Part shown: one piece after another, positions 33,240 through 44,792 of the stretch
Layout: the number at the start of each line of letters is the position of its first letter
Position numbering within the stretch: position 1 is the first letter of the stretch
Origin: Thereva unica
Lineage: Eukaryota; Arthropoda; Insecta; Diptera; Therevidae
Assembly: GCA_949987705.1 (NCBI GenBank)
Contig: CATLJY010000217.1
Span: 62,001 to 126,000 of the forward strand
Reading direction: 5' to 3'
Length of the DNA: 64,000 bases
The notes under the pieces: model-generated
Told to the model about the DNA's origin: nothing
The model's database searches: none
The model's input: the letters and a program-made list of their open reading frames with translations, nothing else
Program-made: the position numbers and the translations under genes

Positions 33240-33990
33240 CTCAAGCCAGTATATGTATAATACCACATTTTTTCGTTTAAAATTTTACATATATTTTCAT
33301 AGCTATTACAAATTCACAATCACAAATTTTCAGGACTCTCTGTATGGTGTTAGAAATATGTTTGGGGTTCTAAATCTGTATGGGGCTAGTGCCATTATTT
33401 TATACTTTTTAGTTCGTTATAAAAACGTGTTATATTAAAAAGTTTTTTTTATCTAATAATTATTATCTACTTTTTAGTTTTGTGTGCTACATTTTGCAAT
33501 CACTTTTTAACATGGTCATGATATTATGACGGATACATGTGGAAAATTGTTACCTAAATCTACTAATAATATACCAATCTTTTTAATTTTGAAATTCCTG
33601 AAAATTAAAATGAAGGAGTAAGCTAAATTAATTTTATATGATTTTTATTTCAATAATAGCTGCATCTCTTTTTTGATCATTTTTATTATTTTCACTCGTG
33701 AGTGCTCGCAACTACTGAAAAGCGTTTAGATGGCTTTTGACTGTATTTAACTGCTTTCTTCATATAAAAACATCTATAAATTAAATTTGAGTCGTAATTA
33801 TCTGAAACTTTTATCTTTCATTTTACTTTGAATAATTTACCGTATTAATTTAAATTATGTTACTGATACATGTCAAGGTTGTTGTAAAGTTAGGCAATCC
33901 ACCAAATTATGTCAGCCGCCAAGTTAAATTTACAATGACCTCATATAGCTTATTGTATTCTACTTATCACACCCTTTTCTGTAGTACCTA
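33240..33990 (-). repeat. Family F segment C, right copy (inverted)
   Basis: Reverse complement of 28690-29355, nearly identical. Confidence 0.8.
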
Positions 33991-36478
33991 CGTCGCAGGT
34001 GTTGTGATGAAAATGGTAAGCCGTGCTCTGAAGACAATGGTAACCCACCCTCCTGAGGAGGCCGCCATGGACCTAATGATGTTCTGAGTATATTGTATTG
34101 CTTATGGTGTTTTACTTATCATACCCTTTCATTTGATACCCATGTCGAAAGGGTTCTGAAGAGAATGGTAATCGGCCCTCCTGAGGAGGTCGCCATGGAT
34201 CTAAAGACATAGCTTATTGCATTACTTTTGATGCCTTTTCGTTTGATACCCATGTCGAGGGGGTTGTGAAGTAAATGTTAATCCGTTCTCTTGAGATGGC
34301 CGCCATGGACCAAACGAAATACATATTGAGGATAATATATTGCTTATGGTATTCTACTTATCATACACTTTCATTTGACACCCATGTCGAAAGGGTTCTG
34401 AAGAGAATGGTAACCCACCCTCCTGAGGAGGCCGCCATGGACCTAATGATGTTCTGAGTATATTGCATTGATTATGGTGTTTCACTTATCATACCCTTTC
34501 ATTTGATACCCATGTCGAAAGAGTTCTGAAGAGAATGGTAAGCGGCCCTCCTGAGGAGGTCGCCATGGATCTAACATAGCTTATTGCATTACTTTTGATG
34601 CCCTTTCGTTTGATACCCATGTCGAGAGGGTTGTGAAGGAAATGATAATCCGTCCTCTTGAGATGGCCGCCATGGACCAAACCAAATATTGAGTATACTA
34701 TATTGCTTATGGTATTCTACTTATCATAACCTTTCATTTGATACCCATGTCGAAAGCGGTCTGAAGAGAATGGTAACCGGCTCTCCTGAGGATGTCGCCA
34801 TGGATCTAAACACATAGCTTATTGCATTACTTATGATGCCCATTCGTTTGATACCCATGTCGAGGGGGTTGTGAAGAAAATGTTAATCCGTTCTCTTGAG
34901 ATGGCCGCCTCGGACCAAACGAAATATCGAGGATAATATATTGCTTATGGTATTCTACTTATCATACCCTTTCATTTGATACCCATGTCGAAAGGGTTCT
35001 GAAGAGAATGGTAACCCACCCTCCTGAGGAGGCCGCCACGGACCTAATGATGTTCTGAGTATATTGTATTGCTTATGGTGTTTTACTTATCATACCCTTT
35101 CATTTGATACCCATGTCGAAAGGGTTCTGAAGAGAATGGTAACCGGCCCTCCTGAGGAAATCGCCATGGATCTAAAGACGTAGCTTATTGCATTTCTTTT
35201 GATGCCTTTTCGTTTGATACCCATGTCGAGGGGGTTGTGAAGGAAATGTTAATCCGTCCTCTTGAGATGGCCGCCATGGACCAAACGAAATATTGAGTAA
35301 ACTATATTGCTTATGGAATTCTACTTATCATACCTTTTCATTTGATACCCATGTCGAAAGGGTTCTGAAGAGAATGGTAACCCACCCTCCTGAGGAGGCC
35401 GCCACGGACCTAATGATGTTCTGAGTATATTGTATTGCTTATGGTGTTTTACTTATCATACCCTTTCATTTGATACCCATGTCGAAAGGGTTCTGCAGAG
35501 AATGGTAACCGGCCCTCCTGAGGAGGTAGCCATGAATCTAAAGACATAGCTTATTGCATTACTTATGATGCCCTTTCGTTTGATACCCATGTCGAGGGGG
35601 TTGTGAAGAAAATGTTAATCCGTCCTCTTGAGATGGCCGCCATGGACCAAACGAAATATTGAGTATACTACATATATTGCTTATTGTTTTCTAATTATCA
35701 TACCCTTTCATTTGATACCCATGTCGAAAAGGCTCTGAAGAGAATGGTAACCCACCCTCCTGAGGAGGTCGCCATGGATCTAGAGACATAGCTTATTGCA
35801 TTCGACACATGATTCCCTTTCATTTGATACCCATGTCGAGACCCTTTCATTTGATACCCATGTCGAAAGGGTTCTGAAGAGAATGGTAACCCACCCTCCT
35901 GAGGAGTCTGCCATGGATCTAAGGGCATGGCTTATTGCATTCGTCTTATGATGCCCTTTCATTTGATACCCATATAGAGGGGGTTGTGAAGAAAATGGTA
36001 ATCCGCCCTCTGGAGATGACCGCCATGGACCAAACGATAAATTGAGTATACTATATTGCTTATGGTGTTCTACTTAACATACCATTTCATTTGATCTCCA
36101 TGTTGAAGGGTTTGTGAAGAATATTTCAATCCGCCCTCCTGAGACGGCCTCCATGGACTAAAGGTGTGTACCATATTGCATTGTCATCACAGCTTAAGCT
36201 GTGTGAAAAATTTCACCATGATAGAATATCCGGAAGTATTTGAAAAATCGAATGCAAAATTTGTTCCGTGAAGAAAACAGTAATCCGTCCTCTAGAGTCC
36301 TCCGCCGTGGATCTAACGGTATAATGAGTATACCATATTGCATTGTCATCGGAGTTGAAGCTGTGTGCAAAATTTCAGGGTGATCGGGTAACCGGAAGTA
36401 GTCAAAAAATCGATTGCAAGATTTGTACCGGACAAACAGACAGACAAGAAAGCGAGCTAATAAAAACGTTTTAAAAAG
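33990..36478 (-). repeat. Family F tandem array, right arm
   Basis: Inverted counterpart of 23546-26169 plus 28453-28690, with the same order of a, b and c subunits and the same private variants. It lacks the pogo-like element and has one higher-order unit fewer at the inner end. It stops at 36478, exactly at the array/segment A border, so the outer segment A is missing on this side. Confidence 0.85.
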
Positions 36479-37349
36479 GGTAAGCAACTAGTGTAAAAGC
36501 ATGAAAAAAAAAGACGGGAAGTGCCATGGCTTCTCGATGGCACAGTAGACATGAATATGTCTTATCCCTGGGGTCTATTTGTTTCCTGTTCTTATTGGAA
36601 ATCACCTTCTTGTTGTTATTGGAAAGAACCCCTGGAGGGGGTCGAAAGGAATGCACACAACAATATATATCTGGCTCGCTTCAATACATACCCTTCAACC
36701 ACCTTATCCTTTTCCACAATGTAACAGAATACAAACACACGAAACGAAATCGTTCAAAATAAAAAAATTGTGCTTTTGCAAAAATTCTAAACGCACCGCG
36801 GCCGCACCACACTCAATCCGCAAACTGCGTAGTAAGAAAATTCCCTGATATCGATTCTGATTCCGCCCCGCTTCGAAAACACAAAACTATTGCGCGACGG
36901 ACGACTCAAGCACACCTTTTCTAATGGGGCCCATCCACAGGCCAACTAGTTGTCCTAACTGAGTTGTGTTGTCACTGAATCGCATCGTGTGTGGGGCAGT
37001 TGGCAAACTGATTTGACAGTTGGGGTTTCAGTTGGGATAAATCAAAATCTTTTAATTTTATGGGGGCGGGGCCTAGAGTTTGGGCAACTAGTTGCACTGT
37101 GTGTATTGCAGTTTGGCAAACTACTTGGATGAATTAAGCCTGAATTCGAAGAATATATTTTTTTGCAAGTTTATTTTGCATTATTGAAGTTATACTTCTT
37201 TAGGCGTGTTTTGAAAAATATTATGAGAGTGAATTTTGACGAATTCGCAACGCAACGCAACTTGAGGATATGGGCGAAGGGGTGGAGGCAATGGAGGGTA
37301 GGCATTTCAACTTCCATTCTTCATGCGCACTGGGATTATCATTATTATG

Positions 37350-37555
37350 CACGGTATACAGCAAACGAAGGTAATGTAAAAGCGACACCAGCTTCGAATA
37401 CCGTAAAAAATGGGCGCCTGGTGACGTCAGCCGTAATGCTGAAACAACAACAACAGCGTCGATTTTACATGGGAAGTGTCCCCCACGTGACATCAGCACT
37501 AAAATACCGTATACGGTATACAGTCTTTTACATTACCTTGTTTCTGAATACCGTG
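37350..37555. mobile_element. Short MITE with CACGGTAT ends, copy 1
   Basis: 206 bp; ends CACGGTATACAGCAAACGA and, reading inward from the other side, CACGGTATTCAGAAACAAGG, followed by AATGTAAAAG in both. The same element is at 43435-43640. Confidence 0.65.
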
Positions 37556-37802
37556 ATTACTATGGGCATATGAAAACTCGCAGCCGATGCCGGTTCACGA
37601 TGTCGATAGGTGAGGGGGTTTTTATGCTGAGGCTATGGAGGGAAATAAATTTCATGTTCGAGTCATCAGCTAAGCGTATGTTTGTTTTTTCGTAGGCATA
37701 GGAAAGGAAGATTCGTAGTGTTTATTGTGTGCTGTTTGTGGGTGAGGGGTTTTACTGAATGGAAGGCAGTTTCTCTAACTCGTAGTGTAATATCATAGAC
37801 TC

Positions 37803-38406
37803 GCCAAGTTTTTAACCCGTAAAAAGTGGCAAAATATTGTATTTTAACATTTTTTACTGCACGTGTATTACCGGTGATAAGTTGGTTAGTGATCCGAGTG
37901 AATAAATTGAATGAAATTGATAAGGTGACCAGTTTTGTTTACATTCATGGTGGTTTTTTTGGGTTAATTTAGGGAAAAAATGTTGGATTTATGTGGTAAT
38001 GAAATTAAAAGTGAATTTAAAATGGTTAAAAATTATTGCGGAATAGTTATTAAAACATAAGTACCACCACACAATATGAATAACAAAAATTTTGAACTTT
38101 TTCCTACAGAGTTTTCTGCTTTAATATTTTTAAAAATTATTCTTCAACAAGCTTTAATCACTTTAAATTCACTTTTAACTCAATAACCATACAAATTCAA
38201 CATTTTCGACAAAACTACAGGGAATGTAAACAAAATTGGTCACCTTCACAATTAAACCATTAAAACATATTGGTTCACTAAATTTTTTGAACTTGTTTTA
38301 ATTCAATCACTGAAACACTAATCACTGGTAATCCAGGTGCAGAAAAAAGTGATCAAATACAATATTTTACAACTTTTTATTGAAAAAATGAACTAAAAAA
38401 CTTGGC
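37803..38406. mobile_element. Palindromic MITE with GCCAAGTTTTT ends, copy 1
   Basis: About 600 bp, imperfectly palindromic along its whole length. Inner landmarks mirror each other (CTGCACGTGTATTACCGGTG and CTGCACCTGGATTACCAGTG). Repeated at 43888-44506. Confidence 0.7.
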
Positions 38407-38503
38407 TCCACTATGTTATTACACGAGAAATGTCCTCCATTCAAGAAAATGTAGGATCGGCACCGGCTGCTTCCAGGCCTGTAGCTACGATGGGTTTGCT
38501 GGA

Positions 38504-38692
38504 GGCCCTATCAGAACCTCAAATATGCTGCGTACTGCAAATTTAAGACATGATATGAACATGCAGCACGCTGCTTTGCTTGTCATTTTACCAGCCTGAG
38601 CCAATTGAAATACTTTTGATTGCAGCGTGCTGCATTTTTATCTCATGCCCTAATTTACTGCACGCTGCCAATTTTGATGTTCTGATACGGCC
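38504..38692. mobile_element. Short MITE with GGCC(C/G)TATCAGAAC ends, copy 1
   Basis: 189 bp. Ends GGCCCTATCAGAACCTCAAA and GGCCGTATCAGAACATCAAA (inward). Contains several GCAGCGTGCTGC-type palindromes. Repeated at 44604-44792. Confidence 0.7.
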
Positions 38693-39897
38693 TGCGAACG
38701 ATATAGGCGAAGGGGTAGAAGAGGGAAGCATTGCAGCTCCAATTCTTTAGCTATTAAGTTTATTATTATATGGGCATATGAAAATTCGTAGCCAAAGTCC
38801 GTTCACGATGTCCATGAATGAGGAGGTTTTTACCCAGAGGCTATGGAGGGAAATAAATTACATATCCTAGTTTTCAGCTAAAGCCGGCTCTAAACGATGC
38901 TATGAGCACTCTCCAACGTTGGACGTTTGATGGTAGAACGCATCGTGTGGCCGCCACTCGAACTACGAATGTCCAATGTCAAGCGTCCAACGATGGTGTT
39001 TGGCAGGTTCGGAGTGTTGTCACTCAAACTTTGGAAGCGTTGATGCTGTATTTGCCGATACATTAATGTCCTTAGTATGAAACTCTTCGTATCATATTTC
39101 AATTACCCTAACCCACTCAATTTAATTGAGTAACAACTAAAAGAAGAAGCTGGCGAAGTGTACAGAATTTGGAAGTGACGTAATGAATCTACCCAAGGTC
39201 GATGAACCCACACGTGAGTTACGAGAGCATACCGGCAAAATGAGTCTACGCAACGCCTGGAATTCCTCATTGTGACAGAGAACACAGACGATGTCCTTTT
39301 GGATTGCCGGAGATTAGCCGAGCAAACTGATGCACTGTAACCTACAGCTAAAGGCACGGCTAAGAGCAACGAACGTCTTAGACTATATTGGTACGATCGT
39401 TTGATCTACTGACTAAAGTGGAGGAGAAGCTAAATTCCTCAATCACAAGCTAAGGCGGAAATGAACAAAAAAGAAGTGAGTTGGGCTTAGAAGTACCAGT
39501 AGTATTATCAGGTAAATAAATGCTGATCCAGCTTTGCGACGCATATTAAACTTAACATTCATTACGTTTTGGTAGAAAATTAGCCAGTCTTAAGAGAATT
39601 TCATGAGGCATCTTAAGCCCATCTTAAGATAATTGTAATTAGGCCTAATGACCCAACTAGTTGGTGATTTTAGTTAGGATTAGAATACGGTATAACCGAC
39701 AGCCTTGAGCGTGTCGGCATCATAATGCTTGCACTTTCCAGCGCACGAAAATAGAAAGAATCCAATAAAATATTTGTGTAGAAATTAAAAATTAGTCTTA
39801 AAATCACGCCAAAGAAGTATAACTTCTAATGCGTGTACATAAGTACACACACCCACTGTTTTTTTCCTTGATATATGTGCAATATGTATTCGTCTGG

Positions 39898-40352
39898 CTA
39901 CTGCTTATAGTTTATTTCAGGGATAACTTCATTAAAGTGGTCATCTTCTAAGCGCTTCCACATTTTCGATTTAACATCATTCAAGTACATGGTATACCAT
40001 GAAGGTGTAACTGCATTATAAAATGTTAATAAAAATGCTGAAAGGTTTATTTGTCCAGGTCTGTAACTAACTTGTTCAAGATTTTCCATTCAAGTTTTAC
40101 ATTTTCATTTATTTTGATGCTAAGTATTTTAAAATCCTTTTGATGCTGCTTTCTAGTTTCCTTTAACTGGTCATATTCACGCCTCACTCGTTTACGCACA
40201 TTTCCCCCATTGTTGGAGATTGCACGTTTTATTATTTCAAAATTTTGTAATGCAATTTCAGTTATTCCAACACGCCAGTTCCCATGAAACTTGCATGGTT
40301 TAGCAAGTGCATTTGTAAAAGCCGATAGCGTATTTTCCGGGTAAAATTGCAT
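39898..40352 (-). pseudogene. Maverick/Polinton-like protein fragment (tentative)
   Basis: The likely start is ATG 40352. The first ~35 residues (FYPENTLSAFTNAL, NWRVGITEIALQN) resemble the N-terminus of proteins often encoded beside Maverick/Polinton-type elements in arthropods, a link I make from memory of the pattern. The rest is Lys-rich and unfamiliar. A frameshift near 40085 leads to a second open part ending at 39898. It may be a fusion of two sources. No capsid or integrase motif is visible. Confidence 0.35.
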
Positions 40353-40683
40353 CACCTTCTTGAGTTATTACTTAAAAGCCATGCATACGTAAAAATCATT
40401 TTCTTTTATTTCCACTGGCATTGTTTACAGTCTTTTCCAAACAATGTCCGACGTACTTGTAGTTCTATCCTTTTTGACGTGACAATGTCTATTAAAACAA
40501 TGAACGCCGGCTGCATGCATGAAAAATGATGACTCATTGTCCCGTTATGTCCCGTAGTAATTTTAAAAATTTGTTTGTAGTAATCTTAAAAATTTGATTA
40601 AAATTGTCAATATTTAATTAGATTAAATTTGTCAAATTGTCAACAATAAGCAAAGCAAGCCAAACACTCTGTCTCCTAACTGG

Positions 40684-41758
40684 GTGCCGGTGTATAAGAA
40701 AATAGTGAACATTACACTGACGAAAACTGTGAAATGCAAACGAAAACAGTTTCCTTGCGTTCCTGCTTGTGCTATTACCATTCACAAGTCGCAAGGTGGG
40801 ACGTTTACTACTATTGTTTATAAATACTCCTCGGAACAACCACAACAGTTGGTGTACGTGGCGCTGAGTCGGGTAACGAATATAGACGGCTTGCACATCA
40901 TCACGGAAAAAGATTTTATCTTCAAACACGGACGGGATGGGAACGACTCACACACTACGCGAGATGTCCGTAACGAATACATAAATAGATTGTCGAACCG
41001 TACAAAGGGGGCTTTCCCTAAGTCTCTAGTCTATCACATAAAAAAAAACCTTAATGTTCAGAGTTTGTCTGCGCACTTCGTCAATATTGAAACGGATCCC
41101 GTGATACCAAGATCGGATTATTTGGTATTGACTGAAACGTGGATGGGTGACAATTTTGATCCAGTTCCAATCAATAATTATGAATGTATAACCAGGCGCA
41201 GAATAATCGATCGGATTCTGATACAAACGCAGCTGGTGGAGTGGCAATCTATCGAAAATTAACATCAACATCCACGGCCAAAGTTCTCCACGTTGAATTG
41301 TCGGACACAACTCGTCTCATCAGAAACACAGGCGAATTCTGCTTGGCTGAAATTTCATGCTTCACTGCTGATACAACGTTTAAAATTGTACTTGGCGTAG
41401 TATATATTCATCCTGGAGCAAGTGTCTCAAACATTAGTGTATTGCTGCACCAAGCACTCTTTCCGTACGTGCATAACAAGCAGTATGTGCATCCGATCAT
41501 GCAAGTTGATACCAATGTACCAATTCTTCTTTGTGGCGACTTCAACACAAACGTGAAAAATTATGATACATTCCTCAAATTCAAGAAGGATATGTACAAT
41601 TTCGAATGCACATCAGATGTAAGTCAACAACGCTGAGAGGAACAACCCTCGATTTGACTTTTTCAATGCACATTACACTTAAAACACTCCCATTCATTTC
41701 ATACTTTTGCTATCATCGACCTATCCTTAACAGAATAACGCAGATTGCAAGAAGTTAA
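40684..41758 (+). pseudogene. Helentron helicase C-terminus and endonuclease, frameshifted
   Basis: PIF1-type helicase motifs: FPCVPACAITIHKSQGGTF and QQLVYVALSRVTNIDGLHII (motifs V and VI). The same frame continues into the fused endonuclease with LVLTETWMGDNFDPVPI. A shift near 41210 moves to the frame with GGVAIYRK, IVLGVVYIHPGASVSNISVL and PILLCGDFNTNVKNYDTF; another shift near 41630 gives TTLDLTFSMHI and SYFCYHRPIL, stop at 41756. The endonuclease catalytic Glu, Asp/Asn and final His positions remain. The Rep and N-terminal helicase parts are missing. Helicase plus endonuclease identifies a Helentron rather than a classical Helitron. Confidence 0.8.
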
Positions 41759-42090
41759 ATATCAGACATGTATAAAAGCTGTAAATGAATTTGTTACTAC
41801 ACATTGTTACTTGTAAATAATCTGTTCATTAAAGTAATACACTTATTTGAATTCATTAGTGCAAATAAAAGCTAATTTATCAATCAAAATGAATATTTCA
41901 TTTCACTCCATTTTGTATCCATACAAAATAATGATAATTTAATATAAATGATTCAATTTTATTCATAAAAGTATGCATCATCAATGTTTTCTCATGACGT
42001 TGTTACGTTAAACTATCGTCCGTAAACCCTCTTTACAGACAACAAATTTTTAGTCTTCAGACACTCACTCTGTCTAACACCGAGCTTACG

Positions 42091-42354
42091 TTAAGGAAAT
42101 GAAAGCATATATTGACCAGAGTCTAGCTGAGAGGGTATTAATATAGACTGTTTCTGGACTGCTTTTTGGTTTTCACTTTGTTCTAATTCTTCTATATGTT
42201 CGCTAGGTTCATCGGCAGTCATATTCGTAGGTACAGTATACTGCGTTGCACCATCCTCAGCTGTGATTATTTTATAATGCTTTTCACGTGCATTAGGTGC
42301 AGATGTTGTTCTTAGTAATTTTGGTGGTGGTCTTAGGCTGCGGTTACTGAACAC
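42091..42354 (-). CDS. Unrecognised 87-codon frame
   Basis: Ser/Glu/Gln-rich protein (EHIEELEQSENQKAVQKQS) with no known domain. Upstream, on the minus strand, TTCAG/CCGCAG acceptors suggest it may be a last exon. It lies head to head with an exon-like ATG at 42484. Function unknown. Confidence 0.3.
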   Translation of the reverse strand: MFSNRSLRPPPKLLRTTSAPNAREKHYKIITAEDGATQYTVPTNMTADEPSEHIEELEQSENQKAVQKQSILIPSQLDSGQYMLSFP

Positions 42355-42439
42355 GCTAGTAATGCTAGCGTTAACAAGCGCTAGTATCGATGGCGCGAGC
42401 TCGCTCTAGTTGAGTGGTTATTATTAAAGCTAGCTGAAG

Positions 42440-42555
42440 CAAGCTCGCTGTTCAGTAGTTGTGTATTGACTTGTGAATATCACCATGGCTTTATATTTAA
42501 CAGAGGAAATGATGGCATCTGAAAGTTTATTATTAAAACATAGACTTTTTTTTTA
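42440..42555 (+). other. Possible first exon cut by the repeat border
   Basis: TCAGTAGTT initiator-like sequence near 42452, then CACCATGG at 42481-42488, a good start context. The frame reads MALYLTEEMMASESLLLKHR and stops at a T-run just before the second direct repeat. Probably a 5' fragment of an element gene. Confidence 0.3.
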
Positions 42556-43434
42556 AACGAAAAGTGGAAAACACATGCAATAAATACAGAAAAAAAAGAC
42601 GGGAAGTGCCATGGCTTCTCGATGGCACAGTAGACATGAATATGTCTTATCCCTGGGGTCTATTTGTTTCCTGTTCTTATTGGAAATTACCTTCTTGTTG
42701 TTATTGGAAAGAACCCCTGGAGGGGGTCGAAAGGAATGCACACAACAATATATATCTCGCTCGCTTCAATACATACCCTTCAACCACCTTATCCTTTTCC
42801 ACAATGTAACAGAATACAAACACACGAAACGAAATCGTTCAAAATAAAAAAATTTTGCTTTTGCAAAAATTCTAAACGCACCGCGGCCGCACCACACTCA
42901 ATCCGCAAACTGCGTAGTAAGAAAATTCCCTGATATCGATTCTGATTCCGCCCCGCTTCGAAAACACAAAAATATCGCGCGACGGACGACTCAAGCACAC
43001 CTTTTCTAATGGGGCCCATCCACAGGCCAACTAGTTGTCCTAACTGAGTTGTGTTGTCACTGAATCGCATCGTGTGTGGGGCAGTTGGCAAACTGATTTG
43101 ACAGTTGGGGTTTCAGTTGGGATAAATCAAAATCTTTTTATTTTATGGGGGGCGGGGCCTAGAGTTTGGGCAACTAGTTGCACTGTGTGTATGGCAGTTT
43201 GGCAAACTACTTGGATGAATTAAGCCTGAATTCGAAGAATATATTTTTTTGCAAGTTTATTTTGCATTATTGAAGTTATACTTCTTTAGGCGCGTTTTGA
43301 AAAATATTATGAGAGTGAATTTTGACGAATTCGCAACGCAACGCAACTTGAGGATATGGGCAAGGGGTGGAGGCAATGGAGGGCAAGCATTTCAACTTCC
43401 ATTCTTCATGCGCACTGGGATTATCATTATTATG

Positions 43435-43640
43435 CACGGTATACAGCAAACGAAGGTAATGTAAAAGCGACGCCAGCTTCGAATACCGTAAAAAATGGGC
43501 GCCTGGTGACGTCAGCCGTAATGCTGAAACAACAACAACAGCTTCGATTTTACATGGGAAGTGTCCCCCACGTGACATCAGCACTAAAATACCGTATACG
43601 GTATACAGTCTTTTACATTACCTTGTTTCTGAATACCGTG
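43435..43640. mobile_element. Short MITE with CACGGTAT ends, copy 2
   Basis: Same as 37350-37555, carried by the second direct repeat. Confidence 0.65.
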
Positions 43641-43887
43641 ATTACTATGGGCATATGAAAACTCGCAGCCGATGCCGGTTCACGATGTCGATAGGTGAGG
43701 GGGTTTTTATGCTGAGGCTATGGAGGGAAATAAATTTCATGTTCGAGTCATCAGCTAAGCGTATGTTTGTTTTTTGGTAGGCATAGGAAAGGAAGATTCG
43801 TAGTGTTTATGGTGTGCTGTTTGTGGGTGAGGGGTTTTACTGAATGGAAGGCAGTTTCTCTAACTCGTAGTGTAATATCATAGACTC

Positions 43888-44506
43888 GCCAAGTTTTTAA
43901 CTCGTAAAAAGTGGCAAAATATTGTATTTTAACATTTTTTACTGCACGTGTATTACCGGTGATAAGTTGGTTAGTGATCCGAGTGAATAAATTGAATGAA
44001 ATTGATAAGGTGACCAGTTTTGTTTACATTCATGGTGGTTTTTTCGGGTTAATTTAGGGAAAAAATGTTGGATTTATGTGGTAATGAAATTAAAAGTGAA
44101 TTTAAAATGGTTAAAAATTATTGCGGAATAGTTATTAAAACATAAGTACCACCACACAATATGAATAACAAAAATTTTGAACTTTTTCCTACACAGTTTT
44201 CTGCTTTAATATTTTTAAAAATTATTCTTCAACAAGCTTTAATCACTTTAAATTCACTTTTAACTCAATAACCATACAAATTCAACATTTTTGCCCTAAA
44301 ATAACTCGACAAAACTACAGCGAATGTAAACAAAATTGGTCACCTTCACAATTAAACCATTAAAACATATTCGTTCACTAAATTTTTTGAAATTGTTTTA
44401 ATTCAATCACTGAAACACTAATCACTGGTAATCCAGGTGCAGAAAAAAGTGATAAAATACAATATTTTACAACTTTTTATTGAAAAAATGAACTAAAAAA
44501 CTTGGC
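43888..44506. mobile_element. Palindromic MITE with GCCAAGTTTTT ends, copy 2
   Basis: Same as 37803-38406 but with 14 bases (TGCCCTAAAATAAC) present here and absent there. Confidence 0.7.
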
Positions 44507-44603
44507 TTCACTATGTTATTACACGAGAAATGTCCTCCATTCAAGAAAATGTAGGATCGGCACCGGCTGCTTCCAGGCCTGTAGCTACGATGGGTTTGCT
44601 GGA

Positions 44604-44792
44604 GGCCCTATCAGAACCTCAAATATGCAGCGTACTGCAAATTTAAGACATGATATGAACATGCAGCACGCTGCTTTGCTTGTCATTTTACCAGCCTGAG
44701 CCAATTGAAATACTTTTGATTGCAGCGTGCTGCATTTTTATCTCATGCCCTAATTTACTGCACGCTGCCAATTTTGATGTTCTGATACGGCC
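44604..44792. mobile_element. Short MITE with GGCC(C/G)TATCAGAAC ends, copy 2
   Basis: Same as 38504-38692. Confidence 0.7.

Larger units (their letters stand above)
36505..39865 (+). repeat. 3.4-kb direct repeat, copy 1
   Basis: Almost identical to 42590-45993. It begins in an A-run (next to GACGGGAAGTGCC) and ends in a T-run (after CACACCCACTG); the flanks outside these runs differ. It is a mosaic of MITEs with no recognisable gene. Small frames on either strand occur in both copies and lack motifs. Confidence 0.9.
39866..42589. other. Unique segment between the direct repeats
   Basis: 2.7 kb found once. It holds a minus-strand fragment of Maverick-like appearance, a plus-strand Helentron helicase-endonuclease remnant, and two divergent exon-like pieces near 42.1-42.5 kb. 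41760-42060 is AT-rich and empty. Confidence 0.6.
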
